DNA from: JBGAKG01 sp044224495
GTDB taxonomy: Bacteria > Myxococcota_A > Polyangia > Polyangiales > Polyangiaceae
Direction: 5' to 3'
Assembly: GCA_044224495.1 (NCBI GenBank)
Contig: JBGAKG010000035.1
Location: 21,937 to 85,936, forward strand
Length of the DNA stretch: 64,000 nucleotides
Every line of letters starts with the position of its first letter. The stretch's first letter is position 1. A program made the translations under genes and the position numbers. Below are positions 1-7,500 of the stretch, in pieces. The notes beneath the pieces are model-generated. The model did not search any database. It had not been told where the DNA came from and saw nothing but the letters and a program-made list of their open reading frames with translations.

Positions 1-990
1 CTGGCCGCCGTACTCGCCGATCCACAGCGCACCGCCGAGCGCGTCGGCCTCGCCGCGGAGCGCGCCGAAGTTGTCGAGGATGCCTTTGCGCTTCGCGTCG
101 TCGAAGGCGGTCCCGCCCTCGGCGTCGCGATCGTACGAGTGGGGCGAGTACACGACGTCGGCGAAGGGGAACTTCACGAGCTTCGTCGAGACCCCGAGGT
201 TGCGGCTCGCCCCCGGCTCGAGGAACGCGAGCCACCCGGGCGCCTCGGCGCGGACGGCCTTCGTCACCGCGAGGTAGAGCGGCGTGAGGAGATCGGCCTC
301 GTACCCGAGCATCGAGTACGAGCCCCACGCCGGCTCGTTCATCGGGTCGAAGCCGAGGATGCCGGTGTGCCCCTTCAGCTTCGCGGCGACGCGGCGCCAA
401 GCTTCCGTGTAGTGTGCACGCAGCTCGTCGCTGCCCCAGAACCCGTCGACGCAGGCGACGACGTTGGGCTCGAGCGCGTTGAAGTACCAAGGGTTCTGCG
501 GGACGAACGCGCCGTAGTGGCTCGCGTCGCAGGTCCATTTGGGGGCGCCGTCGCCGCCGCCGAGGACGAAGCCCTCGCCGTAGATGTCCTGGTGCATGTC
601 CAGGATCACGTAGAGCCCCGCCTGCTCGCACCACGAGATGCGCTCGTCGAGCGCGGCGAGGTACGCGTCGTCGTAGACGCCCTTCTGCGGCTCGATCGCC
701 GCCCAAGTGATGATGAAGCGCGCGGCGTCGAAGCCCCACTCGCGGCGGAGCGCGACGAGCTCGTCCTTCGTGTAGGCGCCGAGGTAGGGCGGGTTCTTCT
801 GGCTGCCAGCGACATTCGCGCCGCGCAGGACCAACGTGCGCCCGTCGCGCTGGACGATCGCGCCGCCTTCGACGTGCGTGCGATCGGGGCGCGGCGCCGC
901 CGCCGGCTCGCTGGAGCACGCACCGGCGACGAGCGCGAGCGCGACAGCGGTGGCGACGAGCGCCGTCGGACGAGCAAGCCCGGGGTTCAC
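1..990 (-). CDS. GH5 glycoside hydrolase, endoglycoceramidase-like, cut by window edge
   Basis: The frame runs off the left end, so only the first 330 codons are present. A GTG start is followed by a lipoprotein signal (LALVAGACSS, lipid Cys at 25). The body matches glycoside hydrolase family 5: RGANVAGSQKN near 57-66, DMHQDIYGEGF at 131-141, the acid/base Glu in MNEP (Glu219), SPHSYD with His284, and the nucleophile in GEYGG (Glu326) just before the edge. The MHQD-type loop and the Cys-containing insert around 154-180 resemble the endoglycoceramidase/steryl-glucosidase branch rather than true cellulases (inference). It should act outside the inner membrane on a glycoside or glycolipid. A TATGCT hexamer lies 6 nt before the GTG and no ribosome binding site is seen. 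A C-terminal beta-sandwich is expected beyond the window. Confidence 0.85.
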   Translation of the reverse strand, partial: MNPGLARPTALVATAVALALVAGACSSEPAAAPRPDRTHVEGGAIVQRDGRTLVLRGANVAGSQKNPPYLGAYTKDELVALRREWGFDAARFIITWAAIEPQKGVYDDAYLAALDERISWCEQAGLYVILDMHQDIYGEGFVLGGGDGAPKWTCDASHYGAFVPQNPWYFNALEPNVVACVDGFWGSDELRAHYTEAWRRVAAKLKGHTGILGFDPMNEPAWGSYSMLGYEADLLTPLYLAVTKAVRAEAPGWLAFLEPGASRNLGVSTKLVKFPFADVVYSPHSYDRDAEGGTAFDDAKRKGILDNFGALRGEADALGGALWIGEYGGQ

Positions 991-1005
991 CCCGGCAGCA
1001 TACCT

Positions 1006-1410
1006 TCAGTAGGCGATGCCGACGAAGAGCGGGTTCTCGACCGTGATCGGTTTGTTCGGGACGAGCGCGGTCGTCGTGAGCTCCACGGTGGCGCCCTGCG
1101 GCGCGAAGGCCTCGCAGAGGTCTTGCTTCAAGCGCTCGACGCGGAGCGCCTGATCGTTCGTGCGCTGCGTGACGACGAGGCGGAAGTCCGCAGCCTGCGT
1201 GCAGCCGCCCGAGGCGACGTTGAGCTTGAGCGTGCTCGTCGGGCTGGCGCCGCGCGCCTGGGTGATCTTGGCGACGGTCACGGGCTCGAGCTTCGCCGGG
1301 GTGACGGGAGGGGGAGCTGCGGGAGCTCGAGCATCGGCGCCTGCAACTTGGGCGCAGGCGAGAAAAACCGTGGCGGCGAGCAGAGATACGAGCGAGCGAT
1401 GGCGAATCAT
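1006..1410 (-). CDS. small secreted hypothetical protein
   Basis: This 134-residue protein has a clear signal peptide: MIRHR followed by SLVSLLAATVFLACAQ. Cleavage may be after AQVAGA or at the Cys of FLAC as a weak lipobox. A short Pro/Ala stretch (PAAPPPVTPAK) leads into a mainly beta-predicted body with two further cysteines (GGCTQ, DLCEAF) that could pair. A good ribosome binding site, AAGGAGA, precedes the ATG, unlike many neighbours. It lies 15 bp upstream of the GH5 gene on the same strand, but that gene has its own promoter-like hexamer, so an operon is only possible. No family recognised. Confidence 0.75.
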   Translation of the reverse strand: MIRHRSLVSLLAATVFLACAQVAGADARAPAAPPPVTPAKLEPVTVAKITQARGASPTSTLKLNVASGGCTQAADFRLVVTQRTNDQALRVERLKQDLCEAFAPQGATVELTTTALVPNKPITVENPLFVGIAY

Positions 1411-1481
1411 CCGGGGTCTCCTTGTGAGAAGAAGTACGTGCCCGGCGAGTGTTCGATCTGGAAGGTGGCTATGCTGGACCC

Positions 1482-1898
1482 ATGAGCATCTTCAAGACGC
1501 TGGCCGACAAGGTCGCGGAGAAGAAGAAGGAGATGGAGCGGGAGGCCGCGAAGAAGGCGGCCGAGATGGCCTTCGAGCAGGGTAAGAAAGCGGCGAAGTC
1601 GGCGCTCGAGAAGGCGGGGAAGAGCATCGAAGACGCGCTCTTCGGGGAGCAGGATTCGGCGCCCGAGTCCGCGCCCGAGTCGAGCGCGCCGTCGTCGCGA
1701 AAGCCCGCGTCGCGGCGCCCGGCTCCGAAGGCGGAGCCCGCGAAGCCCAAGGCCGCCGCTCCGGCGCCGAAGCCGGCGCCGAAGCCGCGAGAGGACGAGC
1801 GCGCGCTCGCGGCGAAGAAGCGCGCGGCGGAAGAAGCGGCGCTCGATCGCCAGGTCGACGACGATCTGGCCGCGCTGAGGAAAAAGCTGAAGAAGTAG
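1482..1898 (+). CDS. Ala/Lys-rich charged helical protein
   Basis: The 138-residue product begins MSIFKTLADKVAEKKKEM. Residues 1-55 are a strongly amphipathic, probably coiled helix (KKAAEMAFEQGKKAAKSALEKAG). A disordered Ser/Ala/Pro/Lys linker with PAPKAEPAKPK-type runs follows, and a second charged helix closes it, ending LRKKLKK. There is no signal peptide or membrane segment. The ATG at 1482 is preferred over an upstream in-frame GTG-type extension because a TATGCT hexamer sits exactly 6 nt before it, implying a leaderless start. The composition suggests a nucleic-acid or scaffold-binding role, but nothing proves it. No domain family recognised. Confidence 0.7.
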   Translation: MSIFKTLADKVAEKKKEMEREAAKKAAEMAFEQGKKAAKSALEKAGKSIEDALFGEQDSAPESAPESSAPSSRKPASRRPAPKAEPAKPKAAAPAPKPAPKPREDERALAAKKRAAEEAALDRQVDDDLAALRKKLKK

Positions 1899-1927
1899 TG
1901 TCCGGGAGCTCCGGCGCCCCTCGTCCC

Positions 1928-1962
1928 TCGAGAAAGAGTTTTCTATACTTTATCTCGAAGGA
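1928..1962 (+). promoter_or_regulatory. AT-rich promoter with imperfect palindrome
   Basis: This is an unusually AT-rich stretch in a GC-rich window. It holds a TATACT -10 candidate at 1944-1949, flanked by TCGAGAAAG on the left and CTTTATCTCGA on the right, which form an imperfect inverted repeat centred on the -10. It directly precedes the PARG-like gene, whose ATG follows an AAGGA element. It is probably a regulated promoter; the regulator is unknown. Confidence 0.45.
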
Positions 1963-1965
1963 CCC

Positions 1966-2793
1966 ATGAAACGCAGCACACTCGCAGAGCTCGGCCAAGA
2001 GGCCCTCACCATCATGAATCGCGGCACCTACCGCGCCCCGTCGGGCGCCGAGGTGGACGTCCGCGAGGCGCAGGCCCGCGCCGTTCGCGGCGCCGAGGAC
2101 TTCGCGCCGACGAAGGGAGCGCTGCGGGCGCCTCGCGTCGGCCGCGCGACGCGCTTCGAAGTGACCGGCGAGTCCACGCTCGCCGCCGCCCGGCGCGTGC
2201 GCGATGCGCGCCCGCTCGCGCTGAACTTCGCGTCGGCCCGGCGCCCGGGCGGCGGGTTCCTCGGTGGCGCGCAGGCGCAAGAGGAGTCCCTCGCGCGCGC
2301 GTCGTCGCTCTGGGCGACGATCGCACCGCGCGAGATGTACCGCTACCACGCGCGCACGCGCGATCCGCTGTACACGCACTGGGCGATCCACTCGCCCGAC
2401 GTGCCGGTCTTCCGCGACGACGAGGGCACCCTGCTCGAAGCGCCGTGGACGGCTTCTTTCCTCACGTGCGCCGCGCCCAACGCGGGCGTCGCGCTGGAAC
2501 GAGATCCGACGTGCGGCCCCACGATCGCGCGCGTGCTCCGCGAGCGCATCGCGCGCGTGCTCGGGATCGCGGCGCACCTCGACTACGGCACGCTCGTGCT
2601 CGGCGCGTGGGGTTGCGGCGTCTTCCGGAACGACACCCGCGACGTCGCGCACGCGTTCCACGAAGCGTTGACCGGTCCGTTCGCGGGCGCGTTCGAGCAC
2701 GTCGTGTTCGCGATCCTCGATCGCTCGCCCGAGCGCCGCTTCCGCGGGCCGTTCGAAGAGTGGTTCCCGTCCGCCGAGCGCTCAGCGGGCTGA
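1966..2793 (+). CDS. microbial-type poly(ADP-ribose) glycohydrolase (TIGR02452 family)
   Basis: The 275-residue cytosolic protein matches the TIGR02452/DUF2263 family, a macrodomain-fold group that includes bacterial PARGs cleaving ADP-ribose polymers. The catalytic loop is visible: GGG at 95-97, eight residues later QEE at 105-107 (RRPGGGFLGGAQAQEESLAR). Family landmarks follow: LALNFASA before the loop, YTHWAIHSPDVPVFRDD, the DYGTLVLGAWGCGVFRND loop and a terminal FRGPFEEWF. The length is typical. It is preceded by a regulated-looking AT-rich promoter. No ADP-ribosyltransferase is adjacent, so the target (self DNA/proteins, NAD-derived signals or phage defence) is open. An ARH-type hydrolase at 30639 provides a second ADP-ribose-removing activity in this window. 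Confidence 0.9.
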   Translation: MKRSTLAELGQEALTIMNRGTYRAPSGAEVDVREAQARAVRGAEDFAPTKGALRAPRVGRATRFEVTGESTLAAARRVRDARPLALNFASARRPGGGFLGGAQAQEESLARASSLWATIAPREMYRYHARTRDPLYTHWAIHSPDVPVFRDDEGTLLEAPWTASFLTCAAPNAGVALERDPTCGPTIARVLRERIARVLGIAAHLDYGTLVLGAWGCGVFRNDTRDVAHAFHEALTGPFAGAFEHVVFAILDRSPERRFRGPFEEWFPSAERSAG

Positions 2794-2834
2794 CGCAACG
2801 AGAGCGGTCGCCGTGGTAGCGTGGCGCCGCCCGC

Positions 2835-3344
2835 ATGCCCCTCCCCCGCCGCATCGAGTGGCCGATCGACGGCTCGGTTTCCTTTCCGGACCGGTGCCTC
2901 TTCTGCGATGGCGAGGTCCCCTCGACGAGCGACGGACTGCCGACCGAGCTCACGCGGAAGTTCGGGCGCTTGCTCGTGCGCCTGCGCGCTCCCATCTGCC
3001 CGACCTGCGTCGCCCTGCGGCGGAAGCGTCGCATCGCGTGGGTCGTCGCGTTCTTCGCCTACGCGGGGGCGTTCGTCGGCGTGATCTCGCTCCTGCAAGG
3101 GTCGAGCTTCGCGGAGACGCACGCGAGCCTCATGTTCTTCGTCACGTGCGTGTTCGCCGCGACGTGCTTCGGATGGTTCATCTACGAGGAGCCGGCGTAC
3201 CTCCGCCGCTACACGCGGATCTGGATCGACGGGCTCGGTGCGAAGGCGAAGTCGCTCTTCCTCGCGACGGCCGACCCGAAGCTCTACGGCGCACTGGAAG
3301 AGGTCGTCGAGAAAGCCCGCAAGCACGCGCCGCCGAAGCGATGA
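2835..3344 (+). CDS. two-helix membrane protein with CxxC pairs
   Basis: This 169-residue protein has a cytosolic N-terminal treble-clef-like region: FPDRCLFCDGEVP near 15-27 and APICPTCVALRRKRR near 52-66. The two CxxC knuckles could bind one zinc. Two hydrophobic helices follow (IAWVVAFFAYAGAFVGVISLL, then SLMFFVTCVFAATCFGWFIY), and then a soluble tail of about 60 residues rich in Lys/Glu. The ATG at 2835 has TAGCGT 12 nt upstream. It overlaps nothing and is convergent with the next gene. No named family; similar small zinc-ribbon membrane proteins are common in this phylum (family impression, not checked). Confidence 0.7.
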   Translation: MPLPRRIEWPIDGSVSFPDRCLFCDGEVPSTSDGLPTELTRKFGRLLVRLRAPICPTCVALRRKRRIAWVVAFFAYAGAFVGVISLLQGSSFAETHASLMFFVTCVFAATCFGWFIYEEPAYLRRYTRIWIDGLGAKAKSLFLATADPKLYGALEEVVEKARKHAPPKR

Positions 3345-3348
3345 CCCG

Positions 3349-3924
3349 TCACTCGCGAGGTCGTCCCGCCCCGTAGCGCTCTTCGCGCGGCCAGGCGAGC
3401 GCGCCGTGGAAGACCTGCGCCGCGAAGCTCGCGTAGGCCGACGGGTTGTGGAGCTGCTGCTCGGGCGTCATGCGATCGAAGCGCTCGTCCCACTCCGAGA
3501 CGTGGTGCTCGGGCTCCCCCGAGCGCGGATCGAAGACGTGCACGGTCTCGTGGATCAGCATCGCCGCGCGACACTTCACTCCGAAGTCCGCGAACGACGC
3601 CGTCACGAACACGTTCCCACCCCCGAACGTGAACGCCGGCGGCGGCGGACCCGCCCCGAACAGCGCCCGCGCCCGCCCCGGCGTCACGCTCTTGAAGGTG
3701 GAGGCACTGCGGAGGAGCTTCGCGATCCGCACGAAGGCCGCGACGACCCACGCACGATGCACCGTACGTTCGCGTGCCGAGAGCGCGCCGAAGCCGAAAT
3801 TCACGCCCAACGCGGCCTTCGCCAACGAGCTGCGCTTCGCGAGCCCGGCGCTCGCGGACGCGACCCAGAGCTCCGCGGTCGGGAGCGCGCTCCGAACGAG
3901 CGTTGGCAGCGTCATGACCGTCAT
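3349..3924 (-). CDS. putative zinc metallopeptidase, M35-like
   Basis: This 191-residue protein contains HETVHVFD (residues about 144-151), an HExxH zinc site. Downstream comes LHNPSAYASFAAQVFHG, which resembles the NxxSY-type segment after the zinc site in M35/deuterolysin-like and lysine-specific endopeptidase domains. The N-terminal half is Ala-rich and helical without a convincing signal peptide. GGGNVFVTASF precedes the active-site helix as expected for the edge strand. The third zinc ligand is not certain. Three in-frame ATGs lie near the start, and 3924 is the longest. It is convergent with the preceding gene, with a 4-bp gap. The M35 assignment is moderate; a peptidase-like fold is likelier than the exact family. 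Confidence 0.65.
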   Translation of the reverse strand: MTVMTLPTLVRSALPTAELWVASASAGLAKRSSLAKAALGVNFGFGALSARERTVHRAWVVAAFVRIAKLLRSASTFKSVTPGRARALFGAGPPPPAFTFGGGNVFVTASFADFGVKCRAAMLIHETVHVFDPRSGEPEHHVSEWDERFDRMTPEQQLHNPSAYASFAAQVFHGALAWPREERYGAGRPRE

Positions 3925-4015
3925 CTACGCCCCTCGGGACACTCTGTCACCTCGGAGCCGCTTCTTGGCCCGAGCCTGCCTGATGCGACGGGCCCGGTGG
4001 TACGGTACGGCCGCC

Positions 4016-5047
4016 ATGCGGCGCAGCATCCTCTTTTTGGGCCCCCTCTTCTTCGCTCTCGCGTGCGGTGACTCGGGGGGTGGAACCGACGTCCCCGACT
4101 CCGGCTCCGGGAGCGACGCCGCGACCAAACCCGATACGTCGACCGGGAACGACGCGGGCGGAAACGACTCCGGCAACCCGGGCGACTCCGGCAGCCCCGG
4201 CGACGCGAGCGGCGGAGACGCCGGCGGCGCACCGCTCACGATCTTCACGATCCTGTTCGAGAACCACGACTACGCGGAGATCGTCGGCTCGCCGAACGCG
4301 CCCTACTTCAACCAGCTCATCGCGACCTACGGGCTCGCGACGAACTACCACGACTCGGGCACGCACCCGTCGCTCCCCAACTACCTCGTCCTCGCGAGCG
4401 GCGACCCGCAGTACATCGGCGTCATCGATCTGGATCCGACGACCTATCCGTTCCCGAAGAAGGCACCGAACCTCGGCACACAGCTCGAGGCCGCCAAGAT
4501 CCCGTGGCGCTCCTACCAGGAGAGCATGGGCACCGCGTGCAAGCTCTCGGGCGCCGGCACGTACGCGCCCAAGCACGACCCCTTCCTCTACTTCGACGAC
4601 ATGCAGAACGGCGCGAACGGGCTCTGCGCCGCGCACAACGTCGACTACGGGCAGTTCGCCGCCGACCTCGCAGCGGGCACGTACCGCTTCATGTGGATCA
4701 CGCCGAACCTCCTGAACGACGGTCACGATCCGTCGAACGATCCCGTCACCGGCCTCAAGCAGTCCGACACGTGGGCGAAGACCAACGTGCCCGCGATCCT
4801 GAACAGCCCCGCGTTCCAGGCGAACGGCATCCTCTTCATCACGTGGGACGAGGCCGAAGGCCGCAACGGCGACTCCAAGTCGCAGATCCCCATGATCGTC
4901 GTGTCGCCGAAGCTCAAGAGCGCCGGCTACAAGACGAGCACCAAGTACGGCCACAAGAGCTGGCTCGCGACGGTGGAGGATCTCCTCAAGCTCCCGCGCC
5001 TCGCCACCGTCACGAACGAGCCGGCGATGACGGAGTTCTTCAAGTAG
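4016..5047 (+). CDS. lipoprotein phosphoesterase (PF04185-type)
   Basis: The 343-residue product starts with a lipoprotein signal (FFALACGDSGGG), then a disordered Asp/Gly/Ser linker of about 55 residues typical of myxobacterial surface lipoproteins. The catalytic domain starts near residue 78. IFTILFENHDYAEIVG carries the family's metal-binding E-N-H, followed by SLPNYLVLASGDP, a cysteine in GTACKLSG, WITPNLLNDGHD, ILFITWDEAEG and a YGHKSWLATVEDLL terminus. This is the phosphoesterase/acid-phosphatase branch of the alkaline phosphatase superfamily that also contains phospholipase C. The cell-surface substrate is unknown. TACGGT lies 9 nt before the ATG. Longer upstream in-frame starts are rejected because they would bury the signal peptide. 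Confidence 0.88.
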   Translation: MRRSILFLGPLFFALACGDSGGGTDVPDSGSGSDAATKPDTSTGNDAGGNDSGNPGDSGSPGDASGGDAGGAPLTIFTILFENHDYAEIVGSPNAPYFNQLIATYGLATNYHDSGTHPSLPNYLVLASGDPQYIGVIDLDPTTYPFPKKAPNLGTQLEAAKIPWRSYQESMGTACKLSGAGTYAPKHDPFLYFDDMQNGANGLCAAHNVDYGQFAADLAAGTYRFMWITPNLLNDGHDPSNDPVTGLKQSDTWAKTNVPAILNSPAFQANGILFITWDEAEGRNGDSKSQIPMIVVSPKLKSAGYKTSTKYGHKSWLATVEDLLKLPRLATVTNEPAMTEFFK

Positions 5048-5083
5048 CCAAGGCGCGCCCCGCGGCGCGTGTCGCACGGGATC

Positions 5084-6070
5084 ATGCGGCGACTCGCGCT
5101 CTTCGCCGGCGGAGCTCTCCTCGCGGTCGCGTGCGCGGCCGCACCGGCGCCGGCGCCGGCGCTCGCCACTCACGTCACGGCAAGCCACGCCGATGCCGAT
5201 GCCGACGGGCATGACGCCGGCAACGTCCCGGACGCGTCGAGCGAGACGTTCGTCGACGCGGCTCCACCGTCCCCTCCCTACGATCTCGCCGCCGATCGAA
5301 GCCGAATCGAGGCGCTCGCGAAGGACGAGCTCGGCGCGGCGACGTCGACCACGGTGGCCCAGGAGTCCTTCGTCCTCGTCGCCGCGCCCGGGTGGAGCGC
5401 GACCGCACTGGCCACGAGCCGCGCGCTCACAACCCGCGCGATCGACGCTTACTTCCACGGTCGCTTCGACAAGCGGCCCGCGCGCGCCGTCGCGGTGTAC
5501 CTGTTTCCCGAGGCGAAGAGCTACCAGGCCTACTGCCGCGCGAAGATCGGCGGCGAGTGCCCCTCCGAGTTCGGCGTTTACTACCCCGACCGGCGCCGGA
5601 TCGTGATGAACGCGGGACCCGGGCTCGGCACGCTGACCCACGAGCTCGTGCACCCGATCGTCGAGTCGGACTTCCCCGGAGCGCCGACCTGGATCGACGA
5701 GGGCATCGCGTCGCTCTTCGAGGCCCCCGTCATCCCGCGCGACGGCGAGATCCACGGCGTGAAGAACTGGCGTCTGCCGCGGCTGCTCACCGGGATGAAG
5801 TCGCCGAGCGAGAGCGCGAGCACCCGCATCGAGGCGCTCTTCGCCATGTCCAACGCGACCTTCCGCGACGGCCTGGAGAAGCTCCACTACGCGACCGCGC
5901 GCTACCTCTGCCAATGGCTCGACGAGAAGGGCTGGCTGTGGCCGTTCTACCGCCAGTGGCGCGACGGCGTGAAGGACGACCCGTCCGGCGAGAAGGCCTT
6001 CACCAAGGTGACGGGGATGACGCCAGCCCAGGCGACGGCGCCCTTTCAGGCCTGGGTGACGAAGCTCTAG
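5084..6070 (+). CDS. exported gluzincin-like metallopeptidase
   Basis: This 328-residue protein begins with a signal peptide/lipobox (LALFAGGALLAVACAAA) and an Ala/Pro/His/Asp-rich linker. The core contains THELVHPIV near 187-195 followed about 20 residues later by WIDEGIASLFEA. This HExxH...E arrangement is that of gluzincin peptidases (peptidase-MA-like). Upstream, VAVYLFPEAKSYQAYCR and GVYYPDRRRIVMNAG match the strands seen before the helix in this group. The ATG at 5084 is chosen over a GTG at 5069 because it gives a clean signal sequence. It follows the phosphoesterase gene by 36 bp and may share its transcript. The substrate is unknown. Confidence 0.78.
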   Translation: MRRLALFAGGALLAVACAAAPAPAPALATHVTASHADADADGHDAGNVPDASSETFVDAAPPSPPYDLAADRSRIEALAKDELGAATSTTVAQESFVLVAAPGWSATALATSRALTTRAIDAYFHGRFDKRPARAVAVYLFPEAKSYQAYCRAKIGGECPSEFGVYYPDRRRIVMNAGPGLGTLTHELVHPIVESDFPGAPTWIDEGIASLFEAPVIPRDGEIHGVKNWRLPRLLTGMKSPSESASTRIEALFAMSNATFRDGLEKLHYATARYLCQWLDEKGWLWPFYRQWRDGVKDDPSGEKAFTKVTGMTPAQATAPFQAWVTKL

Positions 6071-6094
6071 CGCCGATTCCTTTGCGCTGGCGTC

Positions 6095-6124
6095 ATGGCC
6101 ATTCCATGGCCATTCTATGGCCAT
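6095..6124. promoter_or_regulatory. triple phased palindromic operator (ATGGCCAT x3)
   Basis: The self-complementary octamer ATGGCCAT occurs at 6095-6102, 6106-6113 and 6117-6124, with an exact 11-bp period. The last copy contains the start codon of the ribbon-helix-helix gene. Ribbon-helix-helix dimers bind short palindromic half-sites in tandem on one DNA face, so this is very probably an autoregulatory operator that also blocks translation start sequences. Binding is inferred. Confidence 0.65.
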
Positions 6125-6374
6125 GACCGAGCGAACGAACAGCTTCCACCTGCTCCTCTCCGACGACGAGCTGGCGCTCCTCAAGCTCCTGGCCGAGCGC
6201 GAGGGACTCAACGCCTCCGACTTCCTGCGCGCGTGCATCCGGCGCTCCGCCAGCGCTCCAACGCACCTGACGCAAGCCATGCGCATCGTGGAGCTGCTCG
6301 CGCCGGAGACTTGGCAGAAGCTCGAACCGGGAGCGATACTTGGAGGTGGCAAGCGCCGCACGCGCGGCAAGTGA
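6117..6374 (+). CDS. ribbon-helix-helix (CopG/MetJ-like) regulator
   Basis: This 85-residue protein has the RHH layout. A beta strand (TNSFHLLLS, about 7-15) is followed by helix A (DDELALLKLLAERE), a turn with GLNASDFLRACIRRS as helix B, and a short basic tail (GGGKRRTRGK). Such proteins are dimeric DNA binders, often autoregulators or antitoxins; no toxin-like partner lies next to it. Two ATGs, at 6117 and 6123, are both possible, and the first lies inside the third operator palindrome. It is 15 bp upstream of a Ser/Thr kinase gene, with which it may be co-transcribed. No ribosome binding site is visible. Confidence 0.8.
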   Translation: MAMTERTNSFHLLLSDDELALLKLLAEREGLNASDFLRACIRRSASAPTHLTQAMRIVELLAPETWQKLEPGAILGGGKRRTRGK

Positions 6375-6389
6375 CTCGGGACGCTCTCC

Positions 6390-7421
6390 ATGCCGCTCCC
6401 TCCGCGACCCAAACGCCTCGGCAACTACGACGTCGTCGCCAAGATTGGCGGCGGTGGGATGGCGACGATCTACCTCGGCCATGCGCCCGACCACGTCGCG
6501 GCCTTGAAGGTGCTCCGCCACGACGTCGCGACGAGCGAGCAGGTCGTGAACATGTTCCACGACGAGTCACGGATCCTCGGCCTGCTCTCCCACGAAAACA
6601 TCACGCGCACGTACCAATGGGGCGAAGAAGGCGGGCAGCACTTCATCGCGATGGAGCTCTTGCTGGGCCGCACTCTCGTCGACGTGTGGGAGGCCTGCGT
6701 CGCGCGGAAGCTCTCCCTGCGTCTCGATCTCAGCGCATGGATTGCGGCCCGCGTCGCCGCCGGGCTCGCGCACGCGCACGCCCTCACCGACGAGCGCGGC
6801 CAATCGCTCCACGTGATCCACCGCGACGTGAACCCGTCGAACATCTTCCTCACCTACTCGGGCCAGGTGAAGCTCTTCGACTTCGGGCTCGCGAAGTCGC
6901 TCGGCCGCCGCGCCGAGTCTTCGGCCGGGATCATCAAGGGCAAGCTCCCGTACCTGTCGCCCGAGCAGATCATGCAGCTCGGCATCGATCAGCGGGCGGA
7001 CATCTTCATGCTCGGCACGACGCTGTGGGAGATGACGACGATGCGGCGCCTCTTCAAGCGCAACGACGACGTCGAGACCGTCAAAGCGGTCCGCGGAGGT
7101 GTCATCCCGGACCCGCGCAAGATCGTGGCCGGCTACCCCGACGACCTGTTCCGCGCGGTCGACAAGGCGCTCCAGCGCAACCGGGAGAACCGTTACCAGG
7201 ACGCAGCGTCCTTCGCGCGCGACCTCGACGCTTTCGTTCGGCGGACGGCGCCGGACGACCCCGCGAAGCTCGTCCCCTCGATCCTCGAGAGCCTGTTCCC
7301 CGGCGATCGCGCGCGGCAGATGGGCTGGTTGCGCGGCGCGAGCGCGAGCACGCGCGGGGCCTCGGGGCCCACGATCCCGCCGCCGGCGCCCCTGCCGTCG
7401 ACGAAGGACGGCGACAAGTGA
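6390..7421 (+). CDS. soluble eukaryote-like Ser/Thr protein kinase
   Basis: The 343-residue kinase shows all Hanks motifs. The Gly-rich loop GGGGMATIYLG (about 20-30) is followed by the ATP-binding Lys in AALKVL (Lys40), the catalytic HRDVNPSN loop near 149-156 (Asn replaces the usual Lys of HRDxKPxN), DFG near 170 and LPYLSPEQI. The domain ends near residue 290, followed by a tail of about 50 residues rich in Ala/Ser/Pro. No transmembrane or sensor domain is present, so it is cytosolic and probably activated by a partner. The HRDVNPSN form is frequent among myxobacterial kinases (family knowledge). It follows the RHH regulator, with the dioxygenase gene 79 bp downstream. Confidence 0.93.
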   Translation: MPLPPRPKRLGNYDVVAKIGGGGMATIYLGHAPDHVAALKVLRHDVATSEQVVNMFHDESRILGLLSHENITRTYQWGEEGGQHFIAMELLLGRTLVDVWEACVARKLSLRLDLSAWIAARVAAGLAHAHALTDERGQSLHVIHRDVNPSNIFLTYSGQVKLFDFGLAKSLGRRAESSAGIIKGKLPYLSPEQIMQLGIDQRADIFMLGTTLWEMTTMRRLFKRNDDVETVKAVRGGVIPDPRKIVAGYPDDLFRAVDKALQRNRENRYQDAASFARDLDAFVRRTAPDDPAKLVPSILESLFPGDRARQMGWLRGASASTRGASGPTIPPPAPLPSTKDGDK

Positions 7422-7500
7422 AGCCCACCGATCGTTGCCGGGGCGAGAACGGTCTGGGACCGGACTTTCGTCGGGCCGCTCGAGTACGCATCCTGCAGCC

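Noticed and set aside
139..1485. Plus-strand open frame opposite the GH5 gene
   Set aside because: The minus strand carries clear GH5 motifs with both catalytic Glu; the plus frame is Arg/Asp/Val-rich noise.
3947..6424. 825-codon minus-strand frame
   Set aside because: It lies opposite two well-defined exported enzymes with signal peptides; composition is typical antisense Arg/Val/Glu-rich.
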